Of a stretch of DNA of 64,000 nucleotides, positions 42,694 through 51,913 are shown piece after piece. Source of the stretch: Actinacidiphila epipremni (GTDB lineage: Bacteria; Actinomycetota; Actinomycetes; Streptomycetales; Streptomycetaceae); assembly GCF_012034175.1 (NCBI RefSeq), contig NZ_JAATEJ010000031.1, positions 23,926 to 87,925 of the forward strand, given 5' to 3'. The position numbers were made by a program, and so were the translations under genes. The notes beneath the pieces were generated by a model. It was given only the letters and a program-made list of their open reading frames with translations. It did not search any database and was not told where the DNA came from. Numbering within the stretch: the stretch's first letter is position 1; the number at the start of each line of letters is the position of its first letter.

Positions 42694-43356
42694 ATGGGAC
42701 GTCCTCGCCGTATCGTGCTCATCCGGCACGGTGAGTCCCAGGGCAACCACGACGACACCATCTACGAGCGGGTGCCGGACCACGCCCTGGAACTCACCGC
42801 GAAGGGTCTGCGCCAGGCCACCGAGGCCGGAGCCCGGCTGCGCGAGGTGTTCGGAGACGAGCGCGTCCAGGCGTTCGTCTCCCCCTACCGCCGCACCTGG
42901 CACACCTACCGCGCCCTGGGCCTGGACCCGCGGCTCACCCGGGCCAGCGAGGAGCCGCGGCTGCGGGAGCAGGACTGGGGGAACTGGCAGGACATCGAGG
43001 ACATCCAGCGCCAGCGCAAGGCACGCGACGCCTACGGCCACTTCTTCTACCGCTTCGCGATGGGGGAGAGCGGCGCGGACGTCTACGACCGGGTCGGCAC
43101 CTTCCTGGAAACGCTCTACCGCGCCTTCGACAAGGACGACTTCCCGCCCAATGTGCTGATGGTCACCCATGGGCTGACCATGCGGCTGTTCTGCATGCGC
43201 TGGTTCCACTGGACTGTCGAGGAGTTCGAGGCGCTGTCCAACCCGGACAACGCCGAGACGCGCATGCTGCTCCTGCAGTCGACCGGCCGCTATGTGCTCG
43301 ACCGGCCGTTCGACCGGTGGCGCACACCGGGGCCGCCCGGCGGCGGCTACGCCTGA
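42694..43356 (+). CDS. Histidine phosphatase family protein (phosphoglycerate mutase-like)
   Basis: 220 residues. The catalytic RHGES is in VLIRHGESQGN at residues 10-14, the second histidine in VTHGLTMRLF, with SPYRRTWHTY and EEPRLREQDWGNWQ around the pocket. Substrate unknown. The ATG at 42694 has TAGGGT ending 7 nt upstream, so the message may be leaderless; an in-frame GTG at 42685 is less likely. Confidence 0.92.
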   Translation: MGRPRRIVLIRHGESQGNHDDTIYERVPDHALELTAKGLRQATEAGARLREVFGDERVQAFVSPYRRTWHTYRALGLDPRLTRASEEPRLREQDWGNWQDIEDIQRQRKARDAYGHFFYRFAMGESGADVYDRVGTFLETLYRAFDKDDFPPNVLMVTHGLTMRLFCMRWFHWTVEEFEALSNPDNAETRMLLLQSTGRYVLDRPFDRWRTPGPPGGGYA

Positions 43357-43426
43357 GCGGACGGGAGGGAAAGCGCGCCGCGGGTGAGTCGTGGGCGAGT
43401 CACGGGTGAGTTTCGGCACAAGGAGA

Positions 43427-43455
43427 TTGACCCGGAACAGGCACGATGTCAGAGT
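43427..43455 (+). promoter_or_regulatory. Candidate promoter of the ADP-ribosylglycohydrolase gene
   Basis: TTGACC (43427-43432), 17-bp spacer, CAGAGT (43450-43455), ten bases before the ATG at 43466. It supports that ATG rather than an upstream start. Confidence 0.45.
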
Positions 43456-43465
43456 TTCCGACGTC

Positions 43466-44371
43466 ATGACGCCTCTCACCTCCCCTTCCGCCCCCCTCTC
43501 CCGTGCCCTCAGCAGCCTGCGCGGCCTGTCCGTGGGCGACGCCCTGGGCTCGCAGTTCTTCGTCCCGGCCCACTACCCCGCCCTGCAGAACGGCGAACTG
43601 CCGCCCGGCAGTTGGCAGTGGACCGACGACACCGAGATGGCCTGCTCGATCGTCGCCGTCCTCGCCGCCCACGGACGTATCGACCAGGACGCGCTCGCCC
43701 TGTCCTTCGCCGAGCACCACGACTTCGACCGCGGCTACGGCCCGGCCGTCAACCGCATGCTGCGGCTGATCCGGCAGGAAGGGGCCGACTGGCGCGAACT
43801 GGCGGCGGGCCTGTTCAACGGGCAGGGCTCATGGGGCAACGGCGCCGCGATGCGCGTCGCCCCGCTGGGAGCCTGGTACGCCGGCGACCCGGTCCAGGCC
43901 ACCCACCAGGCGGAGATCTCGGCGTACACCACCCACCAGCACCGCGAGGCCGTGGCCGGCGCGATGGCGGTGGCGGCAGCCGCGGCACTGGCCGCCGACC
44001 TGGCGGGCCCGCAGGACCCCGCCGCGCTGCTCGCCGCCGTCGTGGAGCTCGTCCCGCGCAGCGCCGTACAGGCCGGCATCCGCAGGGCCGCCGACATGCT
44101 CGACTACGCCGACGTCGCCACCGTCGCCGCCGTCCTCGGCTGCGGGCGGCGCACCAGCGCCCACGACACCGTCCCCTTCGCCCTGTGGTCGGCCGCCCGC
44201 CATCTCGGCGACTACCGGCAGGCGTTCTGGACCACCGCCAAGGCCGGCGGCGACATCGACACCACCTGCTCCATCGTCGGCGGCATCGTCGCCGCCCGCC
44301 CCGGCGGCGAGCCCCCGGCGACCTGGACCGCGCGGACCGAAGCACTGCCCGACTGGGCCACGGTGTCCTGA
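43466..44371 (+). CDS. ADP-ribosylglycohydrolase family protein
   Basis: 301 residues, all-alpha DraG/ARH fold. The metal-binding acidic residues are seen in WQWTDDTEMACSIV and GGDIDTTCSIVGGIV, the two hallmark blocks. LSVGDALGSQFF opens the domain, and GSWGNGAAMRVAPLG is the conserved mid-domain loop. Such enzymes remove ADP-ribose from proteins or small molecules; the target here is unknown. No ADP-ribosyltransferase gene is nearby. Confidence 0.92.
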   Translation: MTPLTSPSAPLSRALSSLRGLSVGDALGSQFFVPAHYPALQNGELPPGSWQWTDDTEMACSIVAVLAAHGRIDQDALALSFAEHHDFDRGYGPAVNRMLRLIRQEGADWRELAAGLFNGQGSWGNGAAMRVAPLGAWYAGDPVQATHQAEISAYTTHQHREAVAGAMAVAAAAALAADLAGPQDPAALLAAVVELVPRSAVQAGIRRAADMLDYADVATVAAVLGCGRRTSAHDTVPFALWSAARHLGDYRQAFWTTAKAGGDIDTTCSIVGGIVAARPGGEPPATWTARTEALPDWATVS

Positions 44372-44419
44372 TCACCCCGTGGAGGCCGCCCGCAGGCGGC
44401 GGGTAGGCTGGTCCCCGCC

Positions 44420-45124
44420 ATGGTCTTCCCACCACCCACCCACAGCGTCGAGCGGTCGATGCGCGCCACGCTCGGCGTGCGGACCGTCGCAGGCATCGAC
44501 GAGGTGGGCCGCGGGGCGTGGGCCGGACCCGTCACCGTCTGCGCGGCCGTCACTGGACTGCGCCGCCCGCCGGACGGCCTCACCGACTCCAAGCTGATCC
44601 CCCCGGCCCGCCGCACGCAGTTGGCGTCCGTGCTCACCGGCTGGGTGACGTCCTACGCGCTCGGCCACGCCTCGCCCGAGGAGATCGACGACCTGGGGAT
44701 GACCGCCGCTCTGCGGCTCGCCGCGCTGCGTGCCGTCGACGGACTGCCCGAGGCCCCCGACGCCGTCATCCTCGACGGCAAGCACAACTACCTCGCCGGC
44801 GGCGGCTCGTGGCACGTGCGTACCGTCATCAAGGGCGACCAGTCGTGCGTCGCCGTCGCCGCCGCCTCGGTCATCGCCAAGGTGCACCGGGACGCGCGGA
44901 TGGCCGAACTCGGCACGCAGTACGCGCCGTTCGCCTTCGGGGAGAACGCCGGATATCCCTCGCCCGTGCACCGCCTGGCGCTGGAGGAGCACGGACCGAC
45001 GCCGCTGCACCGGCTGTCGTGGGCCTACCTGGACTCCCTGCCGCGCTGGCAGCATCTGAAGAAGGTCCGCACCCCGGACGACACAGCGGACGACGCAGGG
45101 GAACAACTCGGTTTCGATTTCTGA
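44420..45124 (+). CDS. rnhB: Ribonuclease HII
   Basis: 234 residues. RNase HII nicks RNA-DNA hybrids and misincorporated ribonucleotides. The active-site acids are in AGIDEVGRGAWAGP, VILDGKHNYL and KVHRDARM. Length is usual. TAGGCT at 44404-44409 is a possible -10 ten bases before the ATG, so the leader is very short. A Leu/Gly-Phe-Asp-Phe tail ends the protein. Confidence 0.95.
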   Translation: MVFPPPTHSVERSMRATLGVRTVAGIDEVGRGAWAGPVTVCAAVTGLRRPPDGLTDSKLIPPARRTQLASVLTGWVTSYALGHASPEEIDDLGMTAALRLAALRAVDGLPEAPDAVILDGKHNYLAGGGSWHVRTVIKGDQSCVAVAAASVIAKVHRDARMAELGTQYAPFAFGENAGYPSPVHRLALEEHGPTPLHRLSWAYLDSLPRWQHLKKVRTPDDTADDAGEQLGFDF

Positions 45125-45178
45125 TCCGGGCCCCACCCCCCGCTGCGCATTCGATGCGCGTTTGATAGACATCAAGTC

Positions 45179-45856
45179 ATGCCTCTCACCCCCGAGGAGC
45201 CTCAGATTCACGAGAGTGTCCCGGGTCCCCGCACTGCTCCGACCAGCGGCCGGAGTGCGTCGACCCCCCGTCCTGTCCCGCGCCCGCCCCGGCCCGCCGC
45301 GCCGCGGCCCGGGCCGCCCAGGGCAGTCGCCGCCGTCGGCTCCGCTGCCGGCGGCGCCGGTGCCGGCCAACTCGGCGCCACCGGTCCCGCGGCTGCGAAC
45401 CAGTCCGCCCCCGGTGCTGCCGCTCCGGCCGCCCCGGCCGTGCCCGAACAGCGCCGCAACGCCTCCGGTTCCGCCCAGATCCAGCTCATCCCCGCTCCCG
45501 TCGACGGCGCACTCGACGCCGCCGAGGAGACCGTCGACCTGCTGCTCGACACCGGCCGCGCCCCGGGCGAGGTCCTGGTGCTCACCACCGGCGAGCAGCA
45601 CCCGTGGGCCGTGCACGAACTGAGCTTCGGCGAAGCCTCGTACTGGGCCCAGCACGACGCGGCCGACGACGTCTTCTACGCCGACATCTCCGCCTCGCGC
45701 GCCGGCGGCCGACCCGTCGTCGTCGTGGCGCTCAACGGCGGCGACGACAAGACGCTGCCGCAGGCACTGGCCGGGGCGCTCGCCCGGGCCGGCGTCCTGC
45801 TCATCGTGTGCGGGGACCCCGCCCGTATCAACAGCCTTCTCGGCGCCAGCGCCTGA
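45179..45856 (+). CDS. Conserved hypothetical protein with Pro/Ala-rich N-terminus
   Basis: 225 residues. The first ~95 are Pro/Ala/Gly/Arg-rich and disordered. The second half is folded: QIQLIPAPVDGALDAAEETVDLLLDTG, EVLVLTTGEQHPWAVHELSFGEASYW, PVVVVALNGGDDKTLPQALAGALARAG, LLIVCGDPARINSLL, an alternating alpha/beta pattern. No family recognised. A TTGAT-AGAC-ATCAA repeat (45162-45175) lies 3 bp before the ATG and a GCGCAT-TCG-ATGCGC repeat (45145-45159) before that; either may be regulatory. Confidence 0.75.
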   Translation: MPLTPEEPQIHESVPGPRTAPTSGRSASTPRPVPRPPRPAAPRPGPPRAVAAVGSAAGGAGAGQLGATGPAAANQSAPGAAAPAAPAVPEQRRNASGSAQIQLIPAPVDGALDAAEETVDLLLDTGRAPGEVLVLTTGEQHPWAVHELSFGEASYWAQHDAADDVFYADISASRAGGRPVVVVALNGGDDKTLPQALAGALARAGVLLIVCGDPARINSLLGASA

Positions 45857-45889
45857 GCGTCTCCGGGCGGATCCGCCGCCCGGGGCCGC

Positions 45890-46480
45890 TCAGCGCACCG
45901 ACGCCCGGCGCAACGCGGGCGTGGCGCCGGGCGCCTGCACCGCGGGTGTGCCGGCGCGGTCGTGCGACCACGAGGCGGCGTTCGGCGTACGCCCCGCGCG
46001 GTTCTCGCCGATGACGTGCCAGCCGTCACCGGTGAGCGTCACGTACGAGCCGCAGCGCAGGCCGTGCAGCGTGCAGGCGTCCCGCAGGCCCCACATCCAG
46101 GCGCCGTCCTCCGCGGTCCAGCCGGGGATGCCGTCACGGCACACCATCAGCACGGCGGTGCGGACCGGCTTGCGCAGCCGCAGGTCGTGCGGGATGACCC
46201 GGCGCAGGTGGGACAGCAGGGCGTTGCGGCGCTCCCACCCGTCCACGACGCCGGTACGGAAGGCGAAGGAGGCGCTCGCGCGGATCCGCCCGTCCGGGTC
46301 GTACGCCGCGACGACCGCGGTGGTGGGGGCCGGGAGGTGCCGGGCGTACAGGTCCTTGACGACCTCGCGGGGGCTCGCCAGCAGCGGTACGCCCATGTCG
46401 GCCCACTCGGCCGGCTCCAGCGTGCGGGTGATGAGGGACACGGCGGCGGAGGACGTCTCCGGAACGAACCCGATGGTCAC
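45890..46480 (-). CDS. Conserved hypothetical protein
   Basis: 196 residues, soluble. It starts MTIGFVPETSSAAVSLITRTL; a compact region has MWGLRDACTLHGLRCGSYVTLTGDGWHVIGE. A similar gene sits beside recQ in other streptomycetes (recollection). No motif suggests a function. The GTG at 46480 has GAAGGGAGGACC upstream, a good ribosome site. It converges with the preceding hypothetical gene. Confidence 0.75.
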   Translation of the reverse strand: MTIGFVPETSSAAVSLITRTLEPAEWADMGVPLLASPREVVKDLYARHLPAPTTAVVAAYDPDGRIRASASFAFRTGVVDGWERRNALLSHLRRVIPHDLRLRKPVRTAVLMVCRDGIPGWTAEDGAWMWGLRDACTLHGLRCGSYVTLTGDGWHVIGENRAGRTPNAASWSHDRAGTPAVQAPGATPALRRASVR

Positions 46481-46674
46481 GGTCCTCCCTTCGCGGATAC
46501 ACCCGTAGGACCGGCCGCGGGCGTGCGCCGGTCAGAGGGCTCGGAGAGCCGTTCGGGGATCCGCGTCCAATTCTTCCCCGCGTAGTGTCCTGCGGCAACG
46601 GGCAATTGCCGCCCCCGACCGGAATGAGCCCGTCCGCCGGATAGATTCCGCACCGCCCGCGGCCTGCGGGTCTT

Positions 46675-48954
46675 TCACCCCTGGACGGCCAGGACCAGCG
46701 GAAACACCGCGGGGGCGCCGGCCTGGCGCAGCAGGCGCGCGGTGACGGCGAGTGTCCATCCGGTGTCGGCGTAATCGTCGACGAGCAGCACCGGACCGCC
46801 GGCCGCCTTCACAGCTTCAACCAACTCCGGAGGAAGGACGAACGCTGCGTGCAGTGCCCGTACGCGCTGGGCACTGTTGCTGCGGGCGATCGCACCGGGG
46901 TCGGCGCCGCCAGCGTATTCCACCCTCCCGAGCAGCGGCAGCCGTCCGACCTCGGCAATCGCCGAGCCGAGGGAGCCGACCAGCACATCGTGGCGGCGCG
47001 AGGCGACCGTGACGACACCCGCGGGGCGCGCGGGGGCGCCGGATTCACCACTGGCCCAGCCGCCGGGACCGCGCGCCCAGTCCGACAACACCTGCACCAC
47101 GGCGTCCACCGCGTCCTTCGGTACGGGCCGGTCGGCGGCGCCGTCCGTGAACAGCGGGCGCAGGCGGTTGCCCCAGCCGATGTCCGACAGCCGGCCCAGC
47201 GCACGCCCCACGGCCGCCTGATCGCCCGCCGCGATACGGCCCTTGAGGGCGACGCCCACCGCGTCGAGGCCGGTCGGCCACATCTTGCGCGGCTCCAGCT
47301 CCACCCCGGGCCGGCCCAGCGCCTGGCGCGCCAGGTCCAGGGACCGCGCGGAGACCTCCACCGGGAAACGCGCGCCCGCGCAGTTGTCGCACCGCCCGCA
47401 CGGCGCGGCCTGCTCGTCGTCCAGCTGCCGGCGCAGGAACTCCATACGGCAGCCGGTCGTCGTCGCGTAGTCGCGCATCGCCTGCTGCTCGGCCGCCCGT
47501 TGACGCGCCACCCAGGCGTAGCGCTCCGTGTCGTACGCCCAGGGCCGGCCGGTCGCTGTCCATCCGCCGCGCACCCGGCGTACGGCGCCGTCCACGTCCA
47601 GCACCTTGAGCATGATCTCCAGCCGGGAGCGGCGCAGATCCACCCGGCTCTCCAGCGCGGGCAGCGACAGCGGCCGGTCCGCCTCCTCCAGTACGGCCAG
47701 GGTGCGGCGGACCTGCTCCTCCGGCGGGAAGGCCAGCGAGGCGAAGTAGCGCCAGATCGCCTCGTCCTCGCGGCCGGGGAGCAGCAGCACCTCGGCGTGG
47801 TCCACGCCGCGGCCGGCCCGGCCGACCTGCTGGTAGTAGGCGATCGGCGACGACGGCGACCCGACGTGCACGACGAAGCCGAGGTCCGGCTTGTCGAAGC
47901 CCATGCCGAGCGCGGACGTCGCGACCAGCGCCTTGACCCGGTTGGCGAGCAGGTCCGCCTCGGCCTCCTGCCGTTCGGCGTTCTCGGTGCGGCCGGAGTA
48001 GGCGGCGACGGGGTAGCCGCGCTGCCGGAGGAAGGCGGTGATCTCGTCCGCCGCGGAGACGGTCAGGGTGTAGATGATCCCCGAGCCGGGGAGGGTGCCG
48101 AGGTGGTCGGCGAGCCAGGCCAGGCGGTGCGCGGCGTCCGGCAGCCGCAGCACGCCGAGGGACAGGCTCTCGCGCTCCAGCGGGCCGCGCAGCACGAGTG
48201 TGCCCGCGGGGCCTTCTTCCTGGCGCCCGTCCTGCTGTTTTTCCTGCTTCCCCTCCTGCCCTTCCTGCCCCTGCTGCTCTGCCGCCCGTCGCGCCTCGTG
48301 ACCCGAGTCCGCGGCGCCGGTGCCGAGTTGCTCGGCGACGTCCGCCGTCACCCGGGCGTTCGCGGTCGCGGTGGTCGCCAGCACCGGGACGCCGGGCCTG
48401 AGGTCGGCCAGCATCGTGCGCAGCCGCCGGTAGTCGGGGCGGAAGTCGTGGCCCCAGTCGGAGATGCAGTGCGCCTCGTCCACCACCAGCAGGCCGGTGG
48501 TCGCCGCGAGCCTGGGCAGCACCTGGTCGCGGAAGTCGGGGTTGTTGAGCCGCTCGGGGCTGACGAGCAGCACGTCCACCTCGCCGGCCGCCACCTCGTC
48601 CTCGACGGTGCTCCATTCCTCGATGTTGGAGGAGTTGATCGTGCGCGCCCTGATCCCGGCGCGGGCGGCGGCCTCCACCTGGTTGCGCATGAGCGCGAGC
48701 AGCGGGGAGACGATCACGGTCGGGCCTGCGCCGCGCTCGCGCAGCAGCGCGGTGGCCACGAAGTAGACCGCCGACTTGCCCCAGCCGGTGCGCTGCACCA
48801 CCAGCGTCCTGCGGGCCTGCGCGACCAGGGCCTCGACCGCGCGCCACTGGTCCTCGCGCAGCCGCGCGGCTCCCGGCTCGGCGCCGACGAGGCGGCTGAG
48901 GACGAGGTCGGCGGCGGCGCGCAGCTCGCTGGTGGTGTCCGTCATGGCGTCCAT
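46675..48954 (-). CDS. RecQ-type DNA helicase with phosphoribosyltransferase-like C-terminus
   Basis: 759 residues. Helicase core: RTGWGKSAVYF (Walker A), VVDEAHCISDWGHDFRPDY (DEAH and aromatic loop), ATTATA and YQQVGRAGRG. Zinc cysteines are in CRMEFLRRQL and CGRCDNC. An insert of ~30 Gln/Glu/Lys-rich residues (near GQEGQEGKQEK) splits the two RecA folds. Instead of an HRDC domain, the C-terminal ~150 residues end in LLVDDYADTGWTLAVTARLL, a PRPP-loop-like signature of phosphoribosyltransferases. The ATG at 48954 is chosen; one at 48945 is also possible. Confidence 0.9.
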   Translation of the reverse strand: MDAMTDTTSELRAAADLVLSRLVGAEPGAARLREDQWRAVEALVAQARRTLVVQRTGWGKSAVYFVATALLRERGAGPTVIVSPLLALMRNQVEAAARAGIRARTINSSNIEEWSTVEDEVAAGEVDVLLVSPERLNNPDFRDQVLPRLAATTGLLVVDEAHCISDWGHDFRPDYRRLRTMLADLRPGVPVLATTATANARVTADVAEQLGTGAADSGHEARRAAEQQGQEGQEGKQEKQQDGRQEEGPAGTLVLRGPLERESLSLGVLRLPDAAHRLAWLADHLGTLPGSGIIYTLTVSAADEITAFLRQRGYPVAAYSGRTENAERQEAEADLLANRVKALVATSALGMGFDKPDLGFVVHVGSPSSPIAYYQQVGRAGRGVDHAEVLLLPGREDEAIWRYFASLAFPPEEQVRRTLAVLEEADRPLSLPALESRVDLRRSRLEIMLKVLDVDGAVRRVRGGWTATGRPWAYDTERYAWVARQRAAEQQAMRDYATTTGCRMEFLRRQLDDEQAAPCGRCDNCAGARFPVEVSARSLDLARQALGRPGVELEPRKMWPTGLDAVGVALKGRIAAGDQAAVGRALGRLSDIGWGNRLRPLFTDGAADRPVPKDAVDAVVQVLSDWARGPGGWASGESGAPARPAGVVTVASRRHDVLVGSLGSAIAEVGRLPLLGRVEYAGGADPGAIARSNSAQRVRALHAAFVLPPELVEAVKAAGGPVLLVDDYADTGWTLAVTARLLRQAGAPAVFPLVLAVQG

Positions 48955-49077
48955 GCAACAGGACGGCACGGGTGGGGCGCCAACCGCGACGCCGGCTGCG
49001 GACGGTGCGGGGCTGGGTTTTCCACAGCCGAACGGGCGATCTGGTGCGGGGTGGTGCGGGTACGGCAAGCTCGACTC

Positions 49078-50349
49078 ATGACACAGAGCAACGAAGTCGC
49101 ATACGGAGAGTCATCGTCGTCGCCGGCCCCGGTGGTCGACGATCTGAAAGTAGTCCTGCACGGGCCCGGGGACCTGGCTGCCGCTGTTCCGTTCCTGATG
49201 GGCTACCACCCGACGGACAGCGTCGTCCTTCTCGCCCTGCACGGCGAGGAGGGCCGCTTGGGCGGGAGAGTACGGCTCGCGCTCCCCGAGAGCCCGCAGG
49301 AGCTGGACCAATGGCCGGAGGCAGCCAGGCGGCTCGCGGCCTGCCTGGTCGAGGGGAGCGTACGGCGGGCGGGCCGGCCCGCGTCCGTGGTCGTCTTCCT
49401 CTGCCGGGACCCGCGTGCGGGCGAGCGCTCCCGCGAGGTGATGGAGCGGCTGCGACCGCTCGCCCAGGAACTGCGCGTGGCCTTCGGGGCGCTGGACGTC
49501 CCCGTGGTCGAGGCGCTGTGCGTCTCGGGCGGTCGCTGGTGGTCCTACTGCCGCCCGGGGCCGGACGAGGGGGACGGGGGCGCGGACGTGGGGGTGCCGC
49601 TCGCCAAGCCCGGCGCGTCCACCATCGCCGCCGCGGCGGCCTACGCCGGTATCCCGATGCCGGCCACCCTGCGGGAGTTGGAGGACCGCTTCAAGCCGGC
49701 TGGGCCCCAAGGCGCCGAGCTGAAGGCGGCGCTCGACCGGGCCTGCAGGCAGCTCGTCCCGCGCATGCTGGACCGGGCGGACAGCCCGTCCGTCGCCGAG
49801 GAGACGGTCGCGCTGGCCCGGGCGGCACTGGACAAGTTCACCGCGGCGCCGCCCATCGGCGACCCGGTGCGGTCCGACCGGCGCGACGACGGCCTCCTCG
49901 ACGACGCGGAGGCCGCCGAGATGATCCTCGGGCTCCAGGACCGGGCGGCCCGCGACCGGGTCGTCGAGTGGGCCGGCCCCGCCACCGCCGCCTCGGCCAT
50001 CCGGCTCTGGCGGGCGCTGGCCAGGCGCTGCGCCGGACCGTACGCCGAGCATGCGGCGGCGCTGCTCGCCCTGACGGGCTGGGTCGCCTGGTGCTCGGGC
50101 GACGAGGCGGAGGCACGCGTCGCGCTGGGCCTGGCACTGGAGCTGGAACCGCACCACTCCTTCGCGCTGCTGCTCCTGCACGCCATCGGCCAGGGGCTTG
50201 ACCCGGACGTGGTGCGGCGCTCGGTGCGCGGCGGGCGCCGCCGGAGGATCACCGAGGCGGCTACAGTTCGCCGCGGACCAGCCGGACCAGCCGGTCGAGG
50301 ACCCGGCCGTCGCTCACCCGGAGACCGTCGTGCTCGTATTCGTCGGTGA
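49078..50349 (+). CDS. DUF4192 family protein
   Basis: 423 residues. The DUF4192 pattern is clear: VVLHGPGDLAAAVPFLMGYHPTDSVVLLAL, then LRPLAQELRVAFGALDVPVVEALCVSGGRWWSYC, and a C-terminal helical TPR-like part (GWVAWCSGDEAEARVALGLALELEP). Function unknown; actinobacterial. The last ~30 residues are Arg/Gly-rich, and their 89 bp overlap the end of the converging hydrolase gene, suggesting a lost original stop codon. Confidence 0.85.
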   Translation: MTQSNEVAYGESSSSPAPVVDDLKVVLHGPGDLAAAVPFLMGYHPTDSVVLLALHGEEGRLGGRVRLALPESPQELDQWPEAARRLAACLVEGSVRRAGRPASVVVFLCRDPRAGERSREVMERLRPLAQELRVAFGALDVPVVEALCVSGGRWWSYCRPGPDEGDGGADVGVPLAKPGASTIAAAAAYAGIPMPATLRELEDRFKPAGPQGAELKAALDRACRQLVPRMLDRADSPSVAEETVALARAALDKFTAAPPIGDPVRSDRRDDGLLDDAEAAEMILGLQDRAARDRVVEWAGPATAASAIRLWRALARRCAGPYAEHAAALLALTGWVAWCSGDEAEARVALGLALELEPHHSFALLLLHAIGQGLDPDVVRRSVRGGRRRRITEAATVRRGPAGPAGRGPGRRSPGDRRARIRR

Positions 50350-51571
50350 TCCAGGTCCGCAGGCCCCGGATCGACCGGGCAGTGGCCAGCGAGTCGACGG
50401 TGTCGACGAACATGTCGTCGTGGTAGACGGCGGCGGCGACCGGCACACCGTTGTGCGCGAGCCTGGCCGGGTCGTAGAGGTCCGGCCACTGCTCGCGCTG
50501 CGCCAGCAGCTCGGCCGTCTCGCGCAGTGGTGCAAGCGCCGGGTCGGTGTCGAACATCCAGGGATGGATGGTCTCGCCGGTGAAGAGGACGGGCGCGTCG
50601 CCCGCGAGGGCGGCGTCGGCGTCGAAGGCGGGGAATTCGCCCCTGATCCGCTCGGCCGCCCACCGGGTGCCCTCCTCGGACACCGAGCGCTGGCCGTAAC
50701 TCGCCTCGTGGAGCAGGGCGTAGAGGGGCGCGCCGGCGAAGGAGAGGTGGGCCTGCGCCTGCGAGAGGAAGGAGTCGGACAAGACGGGCCCGCTGGGACC
50801 GGCGACGAAGGCGTCCTCCAGCAGGTAGTGCAGGACGTGCGAGCCGCTGCCGAAGCCCAGCATCCGGCCGAGCGCCTGGAAGGCGGGCAGGGTGAGCAGT
50901 CCGCCGTCGGGCAGCCCGGCCGGGCGGTCGCGCAGGTGGCGGGCGATGTCGCGGACCCGGTCGGCGTCCTCGGGGTAGCGCGCGAAGTGGGCGGCGTTCT
51001 TGTGCTGGATACGCGGGTAGGCCGCACGGTAGACGTCGTCGGCGGACGCCCGCAGGCCCGGGAGACCGCCGGTGATCAGTACCTCGCGCAGGCCCTCGGG
51101 GGCGAAGGAGAGGTAGGTGACGGCGCAGAAGCCGCCGAAGCTCTGGCCGAGCACGCTCCACCGGGAGTCGTCGCCGACCAGCCGCCGCCGGAAGAGCTCG
51201 CAGTCGCGGACGATGGAGTCGGCGCGGAAGTGCCGCAGGTAGTCCGCCTGGGCCGCCGCGTCCCCGCGCAGCGGCAGCGTCTGGCGGGTCGCCGGAGTGG
51301 AGCGGCCGGTGCCGCGCTGGTCGAGCAGCAGCACGCGGTAGTCCTCCAGCGCACGCGAGAGCCAGCCGTCCCTGCCCAGCGGGCGCGGGCTGCGGTTGCC
51401 GGGGCCGCCCTGGAGGAAGAGCAGCCACGGCAGTTGCCCGGCATCCCGGCCGGCCGCCACCACCTCCCGCGCATAGACCTCGATGTGCTCGCCGTCGGGC
51501 ACGGCGTGGTCGAGGGGCACGGGCAGGACGTGGTCGGTGACGACGACGCCGGGCAGGCGGTGGACGGGCAT
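50261..51571 (-). CDS. Alpha/beta hydrolase, S33 prolyl aminopeptidase-like
   Basis: 436 residues. The oxyanion block FLQGGPGNRSPRP, LLLDQRGTGRSTP and nucleophile Ser in LGQSFGGFCAV mark the S33/proline iminopeptidase family. The acid is probably in YHDDMFVD and the His in DEYEHDGLR. There is no signal peptide, so it is cytosolic. The ATG at 51571 begins MPVHRLPGVVVTDHVLPVPLD. It runs tail-to-tail into DUF4192 with an 89-bp overlap. Confidence 0.9.
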   Translation of the reverse strand: MPVHRLPGVVVTDHVLPVPLDHAVPDGEHIEVYAREVVAAGRDAGQLPWLLFLQGGPGNRSPRPLGRDGWLSRALEDYRVLLLDQRGTGRSTPATRQTLPLRGDAAAQADYLRHFRADSIVRDCELFRRRLVGDDSRWSVLGQSFGGFCAVTYLSFAPEGLREVLITGGLPGLRASADDVYRAAYPRIQHKNAAHFARYPEDADRVRDIARHLRDRPAGLPDGGLLTLPAFQALGRMLGFGSGSHVLHYLLEDAFVAGPSGPVLSDSFLSQAQAHLSFAGAPLYALLHEASYGQRSVSEEGTRWAAERIRGEFPAFDADAALAGDAPVLFTGETIHPWMFDTDPALAPLRETAELLAQREQWPDLYDPARLAHNGVPVAAAVYHDDMFVDTVDSLATARSIRGLRTWITDEYEHDGLRVSDGRVLDRLVRLVRGEL

Positions 51572-51913
51572 GGGGCCTCATTTCTGCGGTTCTCACGGAC
51601 GACGCCGCGGCGGGCGCGGGGTCTTTCCTCCAGGAACCGTAGACGGCGCGTGACCTGGGCGGTCGGTGCGCCGTTCACCAGGCGTGCAGCAGTCACCGCA
51701 GCAGCCGGGGAAGGGCGCGGACGCGACCCGGGGATACGACGCCCTGCGGTGGCGGGCCGGGGTGCGGGTCCCTGCGCGGCGGCCTCGTTCACGGCGGTCG
51801 CTGGTGGGGTGGTCCGTCGGGCAGTGGTCACCGTTACGGCGGTCCCTTGGGCGGCGGCCCTCCGTGCGGCGGTCCGCTGCCTGCCGGTCCCTTGCGCGGT
51901 GGGGCGGGAAGCG
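51572..51913. other. 342-bp gap between hydrolase and debranching-enzyme genes
   Basis: Open frames cross it because of the base composition, but none has family features. It contains many imperfect GGCGGTCC-like repeats (51790-51905). No clear promoter was found. Confidence 0.5.
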
